Origin: Tamlana crocina
GTDB taxonomy: Bacteria > Bacteroidota > Bacteroidia > Flavobacteriales > Flavobacteriaceae
Assembly (NCBI GenBank): GCA_040429635.1
Contig: CP158972.1
Span: 3,293,501-3,357,500 of the forward strand
DNA length: 64,000 nt
Direction of reading: 5' to 3'
Below, piece by piece: positions 1-9,461 of this stretch (the stretch's first letter is position 1; every line of letters begins with the position of its first letter). The translations under genes were made by a program, and so were the position numbers. Under the pieces are notes generated by a model. The model saw nothing but the letters and a program-made list of their open reading frames with translations. It made no database searches and was not told the origin of the DNA.

Positions 1-796
1 TTTTTTTCGACTCGATAACCTTCAAATCGTCAGTCAATTTCAACTTAACCAACTGTAGCCTATTGTTTATTATCCAAACAGTATTCTTTGGATATTCCAA
101 GATATCAAGAACGCCTATTCCTGGTCCAAAAAGTGCTCCATTATAATTAACGGCATCAATTTTTAGCTTCGGCAGGCCATCCTTCTTAACAACATCTAGT
201 TGGTATAATTGAACTTTTCCAGATGGAGAGGCTACCCAGTATTTTCCATTTAATGCCGGCACAATCTTTTTTATGTCTAGATTAAGGTCTTTGCCTTTTT
301 CTAAAAAAGTGTCATTCTGTAATTGCCCTTTCTTATTAAGTTCAAAACACTTAATCCCTTTGGGAGCGTTAATGAAAAAAACGCCCGATTGCGATTGTTG
401 AATATTGTTTAGTCCAGATGATTTTTCTCTATTATCTCCCTTGAAGTAGGTATCAATCTCTTCTGTTTCTGTATTTATTCTATTGAGTCCGGCCGAGGTT
501 GGCACCCAAATAAAACCCTTCTGGTCTTCAAACAATTGAAACACAATATTACTACTTAAACCTTTTGAGTTTAAAGCATAATTATACTGTTTCATTGCGT
601 ACCCGTCATACTTGTTAACGCCATTAAACGTTCCAAACCACAGGTAACCATGTTTGTCTTGAATTATACTCGACACCCTGTTATGGGAAAGCCCTTCATC
701 TCCTCCTATATGGTTTAAACGCCATTGGGAAAACATACTTGTGGACGCAAAGAAAAGCAATCCAATAAAAAAAAAATTCAAAAGACTTTTTATCAT
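1..796 (-). CDS. Hybrid two-component system sensor (HTCS), N-terminal part only, cut by the left window edge
   Basis: I translated this stretch by hand from an ATG at 796. The frame stays open for 265 codons to the window edge, so only the N-terminus is visible. It begins with a hydrophobic signal segment (about residues 6-20) and continues with the motif G-D-E-G-L-S-H-N-R-V, then D-K-H-G-Y-L-W-F-G-T and N-G-V-N-K-Y-D-G. This is the standard opening of the periplasmic beta-propeller of Bacteroidota HTCS regulators. A second blade (G-F-I-W-V-P-T-S-A-G-L-N) follows. The full protein of this family normally continues with a Y_Y_Y domain, a membrane helix, histidine kinase, receiver and AraC domains, which lie outside the window. 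It probably senses an oligosaccharide for the adjoining left-hand locus. Its neighbour at 942-1988 is a second regulator. Confidence 0.88.
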   Translation of the reverse strand, partial: MIKSLLNFFFIGLLFFASTSMFSQWRLNHIGGDEGLSHNRVSSIIQDKHGYLWFGTFNGVNKYDGYAMKQYNYALNSKGLSSNIVFQLFEDQKGFIWVPTSAGLNRINTETEEIDTYFKGDNREKSSGLNNIQQSQSGVFFINAPKGIKCFELNKKGQLQNDTFLEKGKDLNLDIKKIVPALNGKYWVASPSGKVQLYQLDVVKKDGLPKLKIDAVNYNGALFGPGIGVLDILEYPKNTVWIINNRLQLVKLKLTDDLKVIESKK

Positions 797-941
797 TTCA
801 ACACAAAATTCATGTTTAATTTTGATAAATATATACAAACTGCTTTTAAGTCTTCCTATTTAGGACCATTTGCTGCAAAACATTTTGAAGTGATGGCTTA
901 AAGTTTCATATTACAAACGCCCATCCCGACACCTATCGCCA

Positions 942-1988
942 TTAAGCAGAATCTCGATCTATAAAATTAAATGGCACTTTAAACTCACCTTTTGCTTTAT
1001 CTAAAATCATTTTTGCACCTTGTTCGCCCATCACTTTAAAGTCTGTTGAAACAACGGAAACACCAAAAACTTCCTTTAAGGCAGTGTCGTTATAAGATAT
1101 TACACCCACGTCTTCACCTAATTTATACCTGTTCTCTCGTGTTCGCCTAATAAAATTTACTAAGTCTCCTTCCTCGATAATAATGAATAATTCGCCCTTA
1201 CTTATAGACATATCATCGCAAACCCTATCAACCACCTCAAAATCAAAATGATGCTCTAGGCAAAACAACTTTACCCCTTGCAAAATTCTTTTAGGATAGG
1301 GGTAAACGCCAGTTTCAGGGTAAACCAACATGACTTTTTTATACTTACTTATTTTCTTAATCCCGGTTTTAAGTGCTGTATAGATGTCCTTTTTAAAATC
1401 CTGATAAACGGTAATAGATTGACTATGGTCTTGTTTTAAGGCATTATCCATTAAAACCAATCTGTTTTTTGGAATTTTATTAATGGCCTCTGATACCCTA
1501 TTGGTCATACTGGTATGTTCCTGTGCTTCAGTTTTAAAGTGTGGCATGATTACATAATAGTCATAGTCTGATTTATGTTTATCCAACAAACTTAAAAACA
1601 AGGACTCATCACAATGGTATATATGAAGATCAACAATAGAATCAGCCCCAATTGTTTCAACAAAAGAATTATAAATCCTCATTTTATAGGAGCTTAATTT
1701 ATTGATAAGAAAAAGGATTCTAACCTTTGAAATAAGCTTTGTTCTGGCAATGTAAAACCCCTTACCTCTAATTGAAGCTATAACCTGACGTTTCTTAAGA
1801 ATGTTGTATGCTTTCTCGACAGTGTCTCTGGAAACATAGAGCTCCTCACTAAAATTGTTTATGGAAGGAATTTTTTGATCGATTACTAAATTACCAATAA
1901 CAACGTTATGAATTATAGATTTTACAATCTGTTGATATTTGGCTTCTCTTGAATTTTCGTTAATTTTTACAAACTCTGATATTTCCAT
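942..1988 (-). CDS. GntR-type winged-helix regulator with a LacI-like sugar-binding C-terminal domain
   Basis: The 348-residue protein has a GntR-type winged helix at about residues 12-82, seen in the pattern I-P-S-I-N-N-F-S-E-E-L-Y-V-S-R-D-T-V followed by the wing G-K-G-F-Y-I. The remainder (about 88-345) resembles a periplasmic-binding-protein fold of the LacI effector type, including a segment that reads G-V-I-S-Y-N-D-T-A-L. This GntR/LacI chimera is common beside Bacteroidota sugar loci and normally represses or activates in response to a sugar. There is no signal peptide, as expected for a cytoplasmic regulator. It stands alone between the partial HTCS and a gene-poor region. A tandem repeat at 2167-2186 upstream is a possible binding site. 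The ligand is unknown; the GH106 neighbour makes rhamnose one candidate. Confidence 0.85.
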   Translation of the reverse strand: MEISEFVKINENSREAKYQQIVKSIIHNVVIGNLVIDQKIPSINNFSEELYVSRDTVEKAYNILKKRQVIASIRGKGFYIARTKLISKVRILFLINKLSSYKMRIYNSFVETIGADSIVDLHIYHCDESLFLSLLDKHKSDYDYYVIMPHFKTEAQEHTSMTNRVSEAINKIPKNRLVLMDNALKQDHSQSITVYQDFKKDIYTALKTGIKKISKYKKVMLVYPETGVYPYPKRILQGVKLFCLEHHFDFEVVDRVCDDMSISKGELFIIIEEGDLVNFIRRTRENRYKLGEDVGVISYNDTALKEVFGVSVVSTDFKVMGEQGAKMILDKAKGEFKVPFNFIDRDSA

Positions 1989-2166
1989 ATAACTTAATTT
2001 TAAAAACTTTTCTACAATTAACAGCCCAATATTTCATGGCCTTTTTTGAAAAATTATGTTATACCAGTTATTGATCTAAATCACCCCAAGAGAAAACACC
2101 TTTTATTGTTTAAACAGAAAAACGTTGAAATATTATTCATTAAAAATTTGCTTTACAAAGCAATAA

Positions 2167-2186
2167 TTAAAGAACGTTAAAGAACG
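2167..2186. repeat. Tandem 10-bp repeat TTAAAGAACG x2, possible operator
   Basis: Two perfect head-to-tail copies of TTAAAGAACG lie about 180 bases upstream of the GntR/LacI-type regulator start. One helical turn spacing would suit a dimeric or tandem DNA-binding protein. Function is inference. Confidence 0.35.
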
Positions 2187-2411
2187 TGTTTAATGTGGTA
2201 GTCTAGTTTGGTTATTGGTATGCTTCAAAACTATTTTAACACCTACTACTTTGAAGGGTAAAATGTTTTTTTTTTAGGGAGATATGTTTAAAACACACTG
2301 CAACATCCACGCAATATACTATAAATCAAAATATTACACTTTAACCAAAAAGCATCCAGAAACCGTATTTTTAAACTTTAACCTTCATTAATTTCAATTC
2401 TACTTTTCATT

Positions 2412-2590
2412 TTATACCCCCTTTGGCTGGACATCGATTAATTCTGAAGCGTATTTTTGTGAAGCAAAATTAGGGTTGGACTTAGGCACCAATGCTTTGG
2501 ATTCTTCAATTTTAGCTTCCATTATTTTAATGGATTCATTGACTTTTTCAGGGTATAATTTCACTAAATTATTACGTCCTCTCGCTGCTA
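2412..2590 (-). pseudogene. C-terminal remnant of an S1-type sulfatase
   Basis: On the minus strand one frame reads ...R-N-N-L-V-K-L-Y-P-E-K-V-N-E-S-I-K-I-M-E..., then K-S-N-P-N-F-A-S-Q and a stop at 2412-2414. The N-N-L-x-x-x-Y-P-E-K-V pattern followed by a helix and N-P-N is the usual end of S1-family arylsulfatases. The catalytic part is missing: upstream, the frame runs into the start of a transposase-like reading frame. It is too short to be functional. Confidence 0.6.
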
Positions 2591-2644
2591 GCTTAAGCGA
2601 ACCGCCTGTTCATTTAATTCGGGACTGTAATATCGTTTTTTCAT
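2588..2644 (-). pseudogene. First codons of an IS3-family orfA transposase, truncated
   Basis: An ATG at 2644 opens M-K-K-R-Y-Y-S-P-E-L-N-E-Q-A-V-R-L-S and then hits TAG at 2588-2590. This resembles the conserved start of IS3-family OrfA proteins (K-R-x-Y-S-P-E-x-K-x-x-A-V). Only 18 codons remain, and the element is joined to sulfatase coding sequence in another frame. It marks an old insertion and deletion event. Confidence 0.5.
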
Positions 2645-2772
2645 GTTTCTAATATATTTGTTTTGTAACAAACAGTCTTAAATTTTATGCCCGAGTAAAG
2701 GTCGCAACTCCAGTAAAAGCACATCTACAAAATAACTACATACATATTTAAGACTAGAAATAGAGCAAACCG

Positions 2773-2850
2773 CTAATGGTGTTTGTTTCTTTTCACTTCT
2801 TCAGCATAAATTTCTCCAAAGTATCGGCTGGTTGGTCTTAACCTTCTATT
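2773..2850 (-). pseudogene. Unassigned short C-terminal coding remnant
   Basis: The minus strand reads ...R-L-R-P-T-S-R-Y-F-G-E-I-Y-A-E-E-V-K-R-N then stop at 2773-2775, directly after the GH106 stop codon. The composition looks protein-like and charged, but there is no start codon and I do not recognise the family. It may be chance. Confidence 0.2.
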
Positions 2851-2856
2851 TTTTTT

Positions 2857-5800
2857 TTAAAATGAACCCGAGGACTGAATAGTTACAGGTCCCAACAAAC
2901 CAGAGGAAACCAATGCTTCATTTGGTGCTACCCGATCTACATTTACCCAAGTAAACCTTTCTGTTTCCGGCAGATTTTTATCTCCTGTCAATCGATTTCT
3001 CCAAACATTTACGACCTCAATTTCTAGTGTGTTTTCTCCTTCTACTATGGCATCATTTATCTTTAACTTAAAAGGGGCAATCCAGGTGTCACCAACATCA
3101 TTTCCGTTAATTTTAACTGTTGCCATAACTCCTACCTCACCCAAGTCTATAAAAAGATCTGACTCTGTTGTATCCTCAGCATAGTTAAAAGTGGTTGTAT
3201 AGGTAGCCGTGCCAGAGTAATATTTAATCTTGTCGTTTTCGCTTTCAATCCAGTCTGTTAACGAATTAAACACCACAGTTTCTTTAGGCCCGATAACTTT
3301 GTTCTTAAATTCAACTTTCCATGGGTTATTAAGTGTTTTTACCACTTTAGTTTCTGGAAAATTAGTTTTAGTGGTCAAAGGTTTATCTCCGTCTTTTGAA
3401 TTATAAAAAACCACAAACCAACTCTGCAACGGTTCCATTTTTAGAGGTACGGTAGTACGATTATTATCTTCTTTAAAGTTGTTTAGTGGTTTTATGTTTC
3501 CTGTTACTGCATCCCAAAGTTGAGGCTTCATGCCTTTAACTCTAAACGAGGGTGTAAACTCAACTTTTTCATTGCTTTGATTTGTTAAAAAATAAATATC
3601 CATGCCGTTCATGGTACGGTGTGTCCACAATACGGATTTTTCACCATTTAAATCCACATCTTTATTAATGTTTAATTGCTTTAAAGCTTCTTGTAATTCT
3701 ATACCGTCAACAATGGTGCCCAAACCGTAATTCTTAATTTCTTCTTGACTACTACCCCACATTTTATCGGCAATCTTTCTCACCTTTTCATCACTTTCAG
3801 GGTAATTTTGTAGGCTTGGTGATTTTAATGGTGCCTTTCCATATATTTTTCCGCCTTGGCTCACTAAACTTTCTATTTTAGCTAAAAGCTCTGGTCGCAT
3901 AGTATCAAAAGGCGGTAAAACCATTAAACTGTAAGTCATGCCATCGGGCAAGACGAATTTACCATCCTTAACCGTCATTCTGTCCATAATCACCTCGGCA
4001 TTTATATAATCATAAGAATAGCCTTTTGGTAATTCGGGATTTCTTACCCCTGTCATTATTGGCGCATCCTCTCCTATAAAGTAACAAACATCGGCTGCGT
4101 ATTGCCCCTGTTGCAGCATGTGTTGTGAGCGCCGTAGGTAATCAAAATAAGATTTAGATTTCTTAAACCATGTATTGTGTCGATTAAATTCGGTACTAAA
4201 CCAAGCATTTACTCCCGGAACTCTATTATCATCGGGCTGGTGGATATACAAATGCAATACAAAATGGTTGATTCCTTCCGTAAACGACCAATCCCCCCGT
4301 TTCTTCAACATAGCCGGATGCCTTACATACGACCTTTGAGCTGCTGTAAAAGCTTCGGCAGAAACTCTTTTCTTGCCATAAATATGTGCTGCAGACGAGG
4401 CCGATTTACACTCGATATCCCCTAAGGTCCCTTCGTTCCAAAACTCGCCACTTACTAAATCTGATTGTCCGCCGTACATTAAGAATTCTGACGGAAACCC
4501 CCAATGACCATAATTCTCTAACCAAAGTTGTAAATTGTCTTTATTACTGGCTTCTCGCAAACCTCCAGTGTACTCGTAAGCCACCGCATTTGCAATAGAG
4601 CGGCGTAAATCCCATAAAAATCGTTCGGTCTCTTCTACACTTCCAACAATTCTACCAGTAAAAACAGGCAAATATTTTTTTGGGTCGTAACCAAATTCTT
4701 GTTCAAATTTTTCAGCATATCCGTCAGTCCAGTTTTGGGCACCCATTTCGTAACTGTCGGCAATTACATATTTAAATGCGCTTTTACTTTCTGGCGGAAT
4801 ACGTTTTAACAACTCGCCGATAAACTGGTTGTAATGAAATTGAACCATCTCTTTGTTGGCTTTGTCTACTTCATAGCCTTTTCCTTGAGGGGCTGATGGT
4901 GCATTTGTTGTACCCGTTGGTGTCATCCCATAGCGTTGAATAGTCCAATCTCCAGCGGGAACATCCCAGCGAAGATTTCCAGAGGCATCCATTTTATCGC
5001 TGATATCCAAAACTTGGCTTGTGCTAATTTTTAATGATGTATCTGCCAAATCCTTTTGTTGCTCCCACCTGTAGCTATCCCAAGCAGGAAAAGGTGTTGT
5101 GTGCATTCTAGCCAACGTCTTTCTGGCATAATCTTCTACCCCCGATGCTTCGGAAATTATAATTTCGTTTAAATCCCACGTTCCTTTTAAGTTAGCAACT
5201 GAACCTATTGCATTAAACTTTAGCTTAAATTTATCTGCTCTAGTTTCAGGAATACTTTTCAAAATAGGAGCATATTTATCGGCACCAACGTTAGGTGTCA
5301 ATTTTCTTCTATCAATAGTAAACGATTTTATTTTTTTATGCGTGCCATCAACATTTGCATAGACCTCACAAGCTAGAAGCATCTCACTTTTACCTGGGAG
5401 AATTTGGATGCTTTTGGCTGCCAATTGATCTTTTAATATAATTTCAACCTCATAACTTTTTATGCTTTTCGAAAAACTTGCTATCCCTGAAGTTTTTCCG
5501 TCAATTAAATTTTTCGAATTTGCAATACTTGGAGTTACAATAACTTGAGTTCCACTAACAGAACTTGTTTTTTCTTCTGATTTTATGGAAGGGAAAGCCA
5601 AAACATAAGTGTCTTGAAACTCGGTTTCGGGCTGTTCTAATTTTAAATCTATTTTTTTACCTCCTTGAATTTTTGTTTCTGAATAAGTAATATACCGCAT
5701 GGCCATATCTGCTTTTATCCATGGCCCACCAGATTGGCTCCACCCAGGGCAATTAAACACGCCAATATCAACCCCTATACGCTTACCCTCATTTACGGCA

Positions 5801-6120
5801 TGCACCATATGCTCCCACCAAGATTCGCTCAACATGGGGACTTTTCCATCTTTTTCATCTGGATTTATATTGCCTATTAAAGCCCCGCCAATGCCAGCTT
5901 CTTTCATGGCCTCTAAATCTTTGGTAATACCTTCTTTTGAAATATCATCTCCTATCCAGTACCAATAGCACCAAAGGTTGTTATCTTCTGTAGGGGTTAT
6001 AAAACCCACTTTCAGGTTTTCCAAATTAGAAATTCCCAATTTATCGGATTCCTTACAGTTAACACAAATAAGCCCCAATAAGATTGTTAAGATTTTAAAT
6101 GTTGTATTTGTTAAATTCAT
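2857..6120 (-). CDS. GH106-type glycoside hydrolase, probable alpha-L-rhamnosidase, lipoprotein
   Basis: The frame is open from 6186, but the better start is the ATG at 6120. It gives a 1087-residue lipoprotein with a hydrophobic helix ending in V-N-C, which can act as a lipobox in Bacteroidota. Next come N-L-W-C-Y-W-Y-W, then D-L-E-A-M-K-E-A-G-I-G-G and F-N-C-P-G-W-S-Q-S-G-G-P-W, the signature of GH106. The D-S-Y-E-M-G and L-W-L-E-N-Y-G-H-W segments carry likely catalytic acids. A C-terminal galactose-binding-like domain ends in S-G-L-L-G-P-V, typical of this family. It should remove terminal alpha-L-rhamnose outside the cytoplasm. It diverges from the G8-domain gene at 6471 across a 350-base intergenic region. 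Rhamnose does not fit a pure mannan, so it may serve a different or composite glycan. Confidence 0.85.
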   Translation of the reverse strand: MNLTNTTFKILTILLGLICVNCKESDKLGISNLENLKVGFITPTEDNNLWCYWYWIGDDISKEGITKDLEAMKEAGIGGALIGNINPDEKDGKVPMLSESWWEHMVHAVNEGKRIGVDIGVFNCPGWSQSGGPWIKADMAMRYITYSETKIQGGKKIDLKLEQPETEFQDTYVLAFPSIKSEEKTSSVSGTQVIVTPSIANSKNLIDGKTSGIASFSKSIKSYEVEIILKDQLAAKSIQILPGKSEMLLACEVYANVDGTHKKIKSFTIDRRKLTPNVGADKYAPILKSIPETRADKFKLKFNAIGSVANLKGTWDLNEIIISEASGVEDYARKTLARMHTTPFPAWDSYRWEQQKDLADTSLKISTSQVLDISDKMDASGNLRWDVPAGDWTIQRYGMTPTGTTNAPSAPQGKGYEVDKANKEMVQFHYNQFIGELLKRIPPESKSAFKYVIADSYEMGAQNWTDGYAEKFEQEFGYDPKKYLPVFTGRIVGSVEETERFLWDLRRSIANAVAYEYTGGLREASNKDNLQLWLENYGHWGFPSEFLMYGGQSDLVSGEFWNEGTLGDIECKSASSAAHIYGKKRVSAEAFTAAQRSYVRHPAMLKKRGDWSFTEGINHFVLHLYIHQPDDNRVPGVNAWFSTEFNRHNTWFKKSKSYFDYLRRSQHMLQQGQYAADVCYFIGEDAPIMTGVRNPELPKGYSYDYINAEVIMDRMTVKDGKFVLPDGMTYSLMVLPPFDTMRPELLAKIESLVSQGGKIYGKAPLKSPSLQNYPESDEKVRKIADKMWGSSQEEIKNYGLGTIVDGIELQEALKQLNINKDVDLNGEKSVLWTHRTMNGMDIYFLTNQSNEKVEFTPSFRVKGMKPQLWDAVTGNIKPLNNFKEDNNRTTVPLKMEPLQSWFVVFYNSKDGDKPLTTKTNFPETKVVKTLNNPWKVEFKNKVIGPKETVVFNSLTDWIESENDKIKYYSGTATYTTTFNYAEDTTESDLFIDLGEVGVMATVKINGNDVGDTWIAPFKLKINDAIVEGENTLEIEVVNVWRNRLTGDKNLPETERFTWVNVDRVAPNEALVSSGLLGPVTIQSSGSF

Positions 6121-6470
6121 TTTAGTATTGCATCTAATTAAATTGAAAAATAAATTAACCCTAAAAAGCCATTCATCTAATTCCAATGATGTGCATTAAA
6201 GAAAGTTATGTTTAGGTTATGTAAAAAAAAGTAATTATTGAAAACTTTGTATCCTGTTGTTTAGGGGTGCAACACTGTTTTTCAAAAAGCCAACAATAAA
6301 AAATTACCGAGACCACCTATAAACACTCAGCATCAATAACAAATTTTAATTTAACAAACAACACGCATCATATAAACAGAAAGAGCAGGATAGTTTTGCA
6401 CTTAGCATCATATAATTTTATCAGTAATTAACCACTAAACTATTTAATTATCAAGTTAAAACACAAAAGT
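6121..6470. other. Divergent intergenic region between GH106 and the G8-domain gene
   Basis: This 350-base AT-rich region must hold promoters for both directions. A plus-strand -7 box is listed at 6391-6398. For the minus-strand gene I see no good match to the Bacteroidota consensus. No structured RNA or repeat was noticed. Confidence 0.5.
6391..6398 (+). promoter_or_regulatory. Bacteroidota -7 promoter box TAGTTTTG for the G8-domain gene
   Basis: TAGTTTTG is a perfect match to the Bacteroidota sigma-70 -7 consensus TAnnTTTG and lies about 73 bases upstream of the ATG at 6471. A clear -33 TTTG partner at the usual spacing is not visible, so this is a moderate call. Confidence 0.4.
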
Positions 6471-9437
6471 ATGAACAAAAAGACACTCTTTTTATTAATG
6501 ATGGTTTTTGGGCTAGGACAGTTACCTGCCAATAACGAGCCCAATCTACTCGATAGGCTCTATAATTTATTTTCGAGCACAAAAACGCCCCAATTGGTTT
6601 ACAATAAATATGAATGCTCTCCAGCAGAAATAATGGCAACAGCTTCTATTGAAGCAATAAACAATGGCAGCTGGCAGGAAACCAGCACCTGGTCTACCGG
6701 AGTTATACCATCAATTAACGCTGATGTACTCATTCCCACAGGAATAACGGTTAACTTGGTTGGTGTGGCCAAAGCCAAAACCATTACAGTTAACGGTATT
6801 CTAAAAGGTATTAGCGGACAAGTAAATAATGCTGAAATAGATTTAGAAACAGAATGGCTACTGGTAAGTGGCAGTGGTGCCCAACTCGAAATAGGTACCG
6901 AATTACAACCCTACATAGCTAGTGGAAACTGTAAAATTACCCTAATAGGTAATGATGACGGTGATAACATTGGAAATATGGGCGACAAATTCATAGCAGC
7001 CATGAACGGTGCCACCATAAAACTACACGGTAAAGAAAAGATAAGCTGGACCCATCTCGGTGCCAATGCAGCCATAGGAGCCAATGAAATAACCATGTCT
7101 GAACCTGTAGATTGGGAAGTGGGAAACGACATACTTATCGTGTCCAGCAGAACCAATTGGAAAGAAGCAGAAAAAAGAACCATTAGTGCCATTAGTGCAG
7201 ACAAATTAAATATTTCATTTACAGAACCTTTAAACCATCCGCATTTTAGTGTGGTAAAAACCTACACTAGAGCAACAGACAACAAAACCTGGACAGCCGA
7301 TTTGCGGGCAGAAGTTGGCCTTTTATCCCACAACATTAAAATACAAGGAGATGCCAATAGCGAAAACACTAGCTTTGGGGGGCACATCATGGCCATGATG
7401 AACAGCACCCTTAATGCCAGTAGTATTGAACTTTATAGAATGGGACAAAAATCTAAGATGGGCAGATATCCTTGGCACTGGCATTTACTGCACACTTTTG
7501 GCAATGGTCAATACCTAAAAAATTCCAGCATACATAAATCTTTTAACAGAGCGGTAACCATACATGGTACAAGCTATGCAACTGTAGACAACAATTTTAT
7601 ATACGACCACATTGGGCATGGTATATTTCTGGAAGATGGCAGCGAACGGTATAACATCATTAAAAACAATGTTGCCCTACTTACTAAAAAGCCTAAAAAA
7701 GGGGAAGAACTCACCCCATCTGACAATCAATTTAATCAAGTTCAGGATAGAACACCTGCAACCTACTGGATTACAAACCCCAACAACATCATTGAGAACA
7801 ATGTAGCTGCAGGAACCGAAGGCACTGGTTATTGGTTTGCATTTCCACAGAAACCTATGGGCGCCTCGGCAAACGACTCTAGGTTTAATGGTATAGAACC
7901 TTACAAAGAACCCCTAGGGCTTTTTAAAGGCAATAAAACTCACAGTAGCGTTAGCGGCGTTGATGTTTTTGATCAATTAACTCCCAACCATGCTATTTTG
8001 AGCAATAGAGGCTGGAAAAACTCAGAAGAACACGTGTTTGAAAATTGCACATGGTACTCCAACAATCTTGGTATATATACGGGATTGGGCAACAGCGTAG
8101 GGCAAAGATTGGCATTTACTTCCAACCTTATATTTAAAAACAATATCATGATAGATAACCCTACCGCAATTCAGTTTGCTAGTTACTCCCAAGTAGTCGA
8201 ATCTGCCGTAGTTGCAAACTCAGGAACGGGGATTTTTCAGGGCAAAGCAAAACTATACAGGATGTACGATGGCGCTGGGCAAATAAGGGATTCACATTTT
8301 GTAGGCTGGAATAACATCAATGCCACTTTTCTAAGCAGTGGTGGAGCCGCTACAAAAAACACCAATCACCGGTTTTCTGGCATCACTACAGATAACAACG
8401 GCGTACCTCATATAAATTTACCAGATTACGACATCAAAATAAAAAACAATGACACCCGGCCACAAAACCCATCACATCCTAGAAACTGGAATACAGTTGT
8501 ATTAGATGAAGACGGTTCATTAACAGGTAGAGCTAATTCTTCTATTGTAAGTAACCACCCGTTTATGTTGGTGGGCGATGAGTTTCAACATTCAAACTGG
8601 ACGCGAGCTTTTAGAAGTCCGCACAACTTTGTCTTGTCTGCACTTCGTTTCCCCGGATTACCAACAAGCAATATTCCAAACGTAACTTGCAGGAGAACCA
8701 AAACAGGTACACCAACCGCGTCTTCATACCATATTTATGGTTTTAAAACGTTCATTCAATTTCCGTTTATTGTCAACGAAGATTTTCAATACACGTACAC
8801 ATTTGAGTCACTGCCAAGCAACAAAAAAATGAATGTTGCCATGGAAAACGCTTCTGAAGGAGATTCGTATATTATTAAATTTGCAGACTTTGGTAAACTC
8901 GGTGGTTTATCATTAAAACTTGCGGGAAGCCCGATTACAGAAAGTGCTTCTCTTTCAAGTTTAAAAAACAACAATGGAACCAATTTCTACCTAGAGAACA
9001 ACGGTGATCTGTACATTAAATATGTGGCAACCCAGTTTAACCAAAATATAAATATGGAATGGAACACAAATTTTACAGTTCCTATTTTAGATACCGACAA
9101 CGACTTGGTTAGCGATAGGCAAGAAATAGAAAACGGCACCAATCCTTTTGATGACGATGGCGAAATCCTCGAAACCCAAGATTTAATTGCTGATAACAAC
9201 GTGAAACTTTTTCCAAATCCAGCATCGCATACCCTGCATTTCTCAGGTCCCTATTTTAATACCGAAACTACCATTCAAATTTATGATTTAGTGGGCAAAA
9301 TGGTTTTGCAAAATCAATTTAGCACCAACGAAAGCCCCAACAAATCACTAAATATTTCGAAATTGCCCAAAGGACTGTATATGGTAGTCATGACCAATAA
9401 TAACGGTAAAAGCACCAAGAAAATAGCTATTGAGTAA
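6471..9437 (+). CDS. Secreted G8-domain beta-helix protein (CEMIP/TMEM2-like) with T9SS sorting domain
   Basis: This is the only plus-strand gene (988 residues). A signal peptide covers about residues 1-21. A G8-like domain (about 65-185) starts at N-N-G-S-W-Q-E-T-S-T-W-S-T-G and has alternating beta and glycine turns. The middle (about 290-700) is a right-handed parallel beta-helix with G-R-Y-P-W-H-W-H near residue 332, matching the G-R-Y-P-x-H-x-H motif of eukaryotic CEMIP/TMEM2 hyaluronan depolymerases. Around 885-905 there is a calcium-binding thrombospondin-type-3-like stretch (D-T-D-N-D...G-T-N-P-F-D-D-D-G). The last 75 residues (L-F-P-N-P-A...G-L-Y-M-V) are a type IX secretion type-A sorting domain. 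It is thus probably exported and surface-attached. The substrate is unknown; a polysaccharide-cleaving or binding role is inference. Confidence 0.85.
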   Translation: MNKKTLFLLMMVFGLGQLPANNEPNLLDRLYNLFSSTKTPQLVYNKYECSPAEIMATASIEAINNGSWQETSTWSTGVIPSINADVLIPTGITVNLVGVAKAKTITVNGILKGISGQVNNAEIDLETEWLLVSGSGAQLEIGTELQPYIASGNCKITLIGNDDGDNIGNMGDKFIAAMNGATIKLHGKEKISWTHLGANAAIGANEITMSEPVDWEVGNDILIVSSRTNWKEAEKRTISAISADKLNISFTEPLNHPHFSVVKTYTRATDNKTWTADLRAEVGLLSHNIKIQGDANSENTSFGGHIMAMMNSTLNASSIELYRMGQKSKMGRYPWHWHLLHTFGNGQYLKNSSIHKSFNRAVTIHGTSYATVDNNFIYDHIGHGIFLEDGSERYNIIKNNVALLTKKPKKGEELTPSDNQFNQVQDRTPATYWITNPNNIIENNVAAGTEGTGYWFAFPQKPMGASANDSRFNGIEPYKEPLGLFKGNKTHSSVSGVDVFDQLTPNHAILSNRGWKNSEEHVFENCTWYSNNLGIYTGLGNSVGQRLAFTSNLIFKNNIMIDNPTAIQFASYSQVVESAVVANSGTGIFQGKAKLYRMYDGAGQIRDSHFVGWNNINATFLSSGGAATKNTNHRFSGITTDNNGVPHINLPDYDIKIKNNDTRPQNPSHPRNWNTVVLDEDGSLTGRANSSIVSNHPFMLVGDEFQHSNWTRAFRSPHNFVLSALRFPGLPTSNIPNVTCRRTKTGTPTASSYHIYGFKTFIQFPFIVNEDFQYTYTFESLPSNKKMNVAMENASEGDSYIIKFADFGKLGGLSLKLAGSPITESASLSSLKNNNGTNFYLENNGDLYIKYVATQFNQNINMEWNTNFTVPILDTDNDLVSDRQEIENGTNPFDDDGEILETQDLIADNNVKLFPNPASHTLHFSGPYFNTETTIQIYDLVGKMVLQNQFSTNESPNKSLNISKLPKGLYMVVMTNNNGKSTKKIAIE

Positions 9438-9461
9438 TCATTGATAATCTTTTCGTTCTCA

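Larger units (their letters stand above)
1989..2856. other. Gene-poor scar with IS and sulfatase debris
   Basis: This 868-base stretch has no intact gene. It holds a short tandem repeat (2167-2186), the decayed C-terminus of a sulfatase (2412-2590), the first codons of an IS3-type orfA (2588-2644) and an unassigned C-terminal peptide remnant (2773-2850), listed separately. The arrangement suggests an insertion element entered a sulfatase gene and both were later largely deleted. Confidence 0.6.

Noticed and set aside
4177-4425. Plus-strand open frame opposite the GH106 gene
   Set aside because: It lies wholly inside a well-supported minus-strand GH106 coding region and its protein has no recognisable pattern; a shadow frame.
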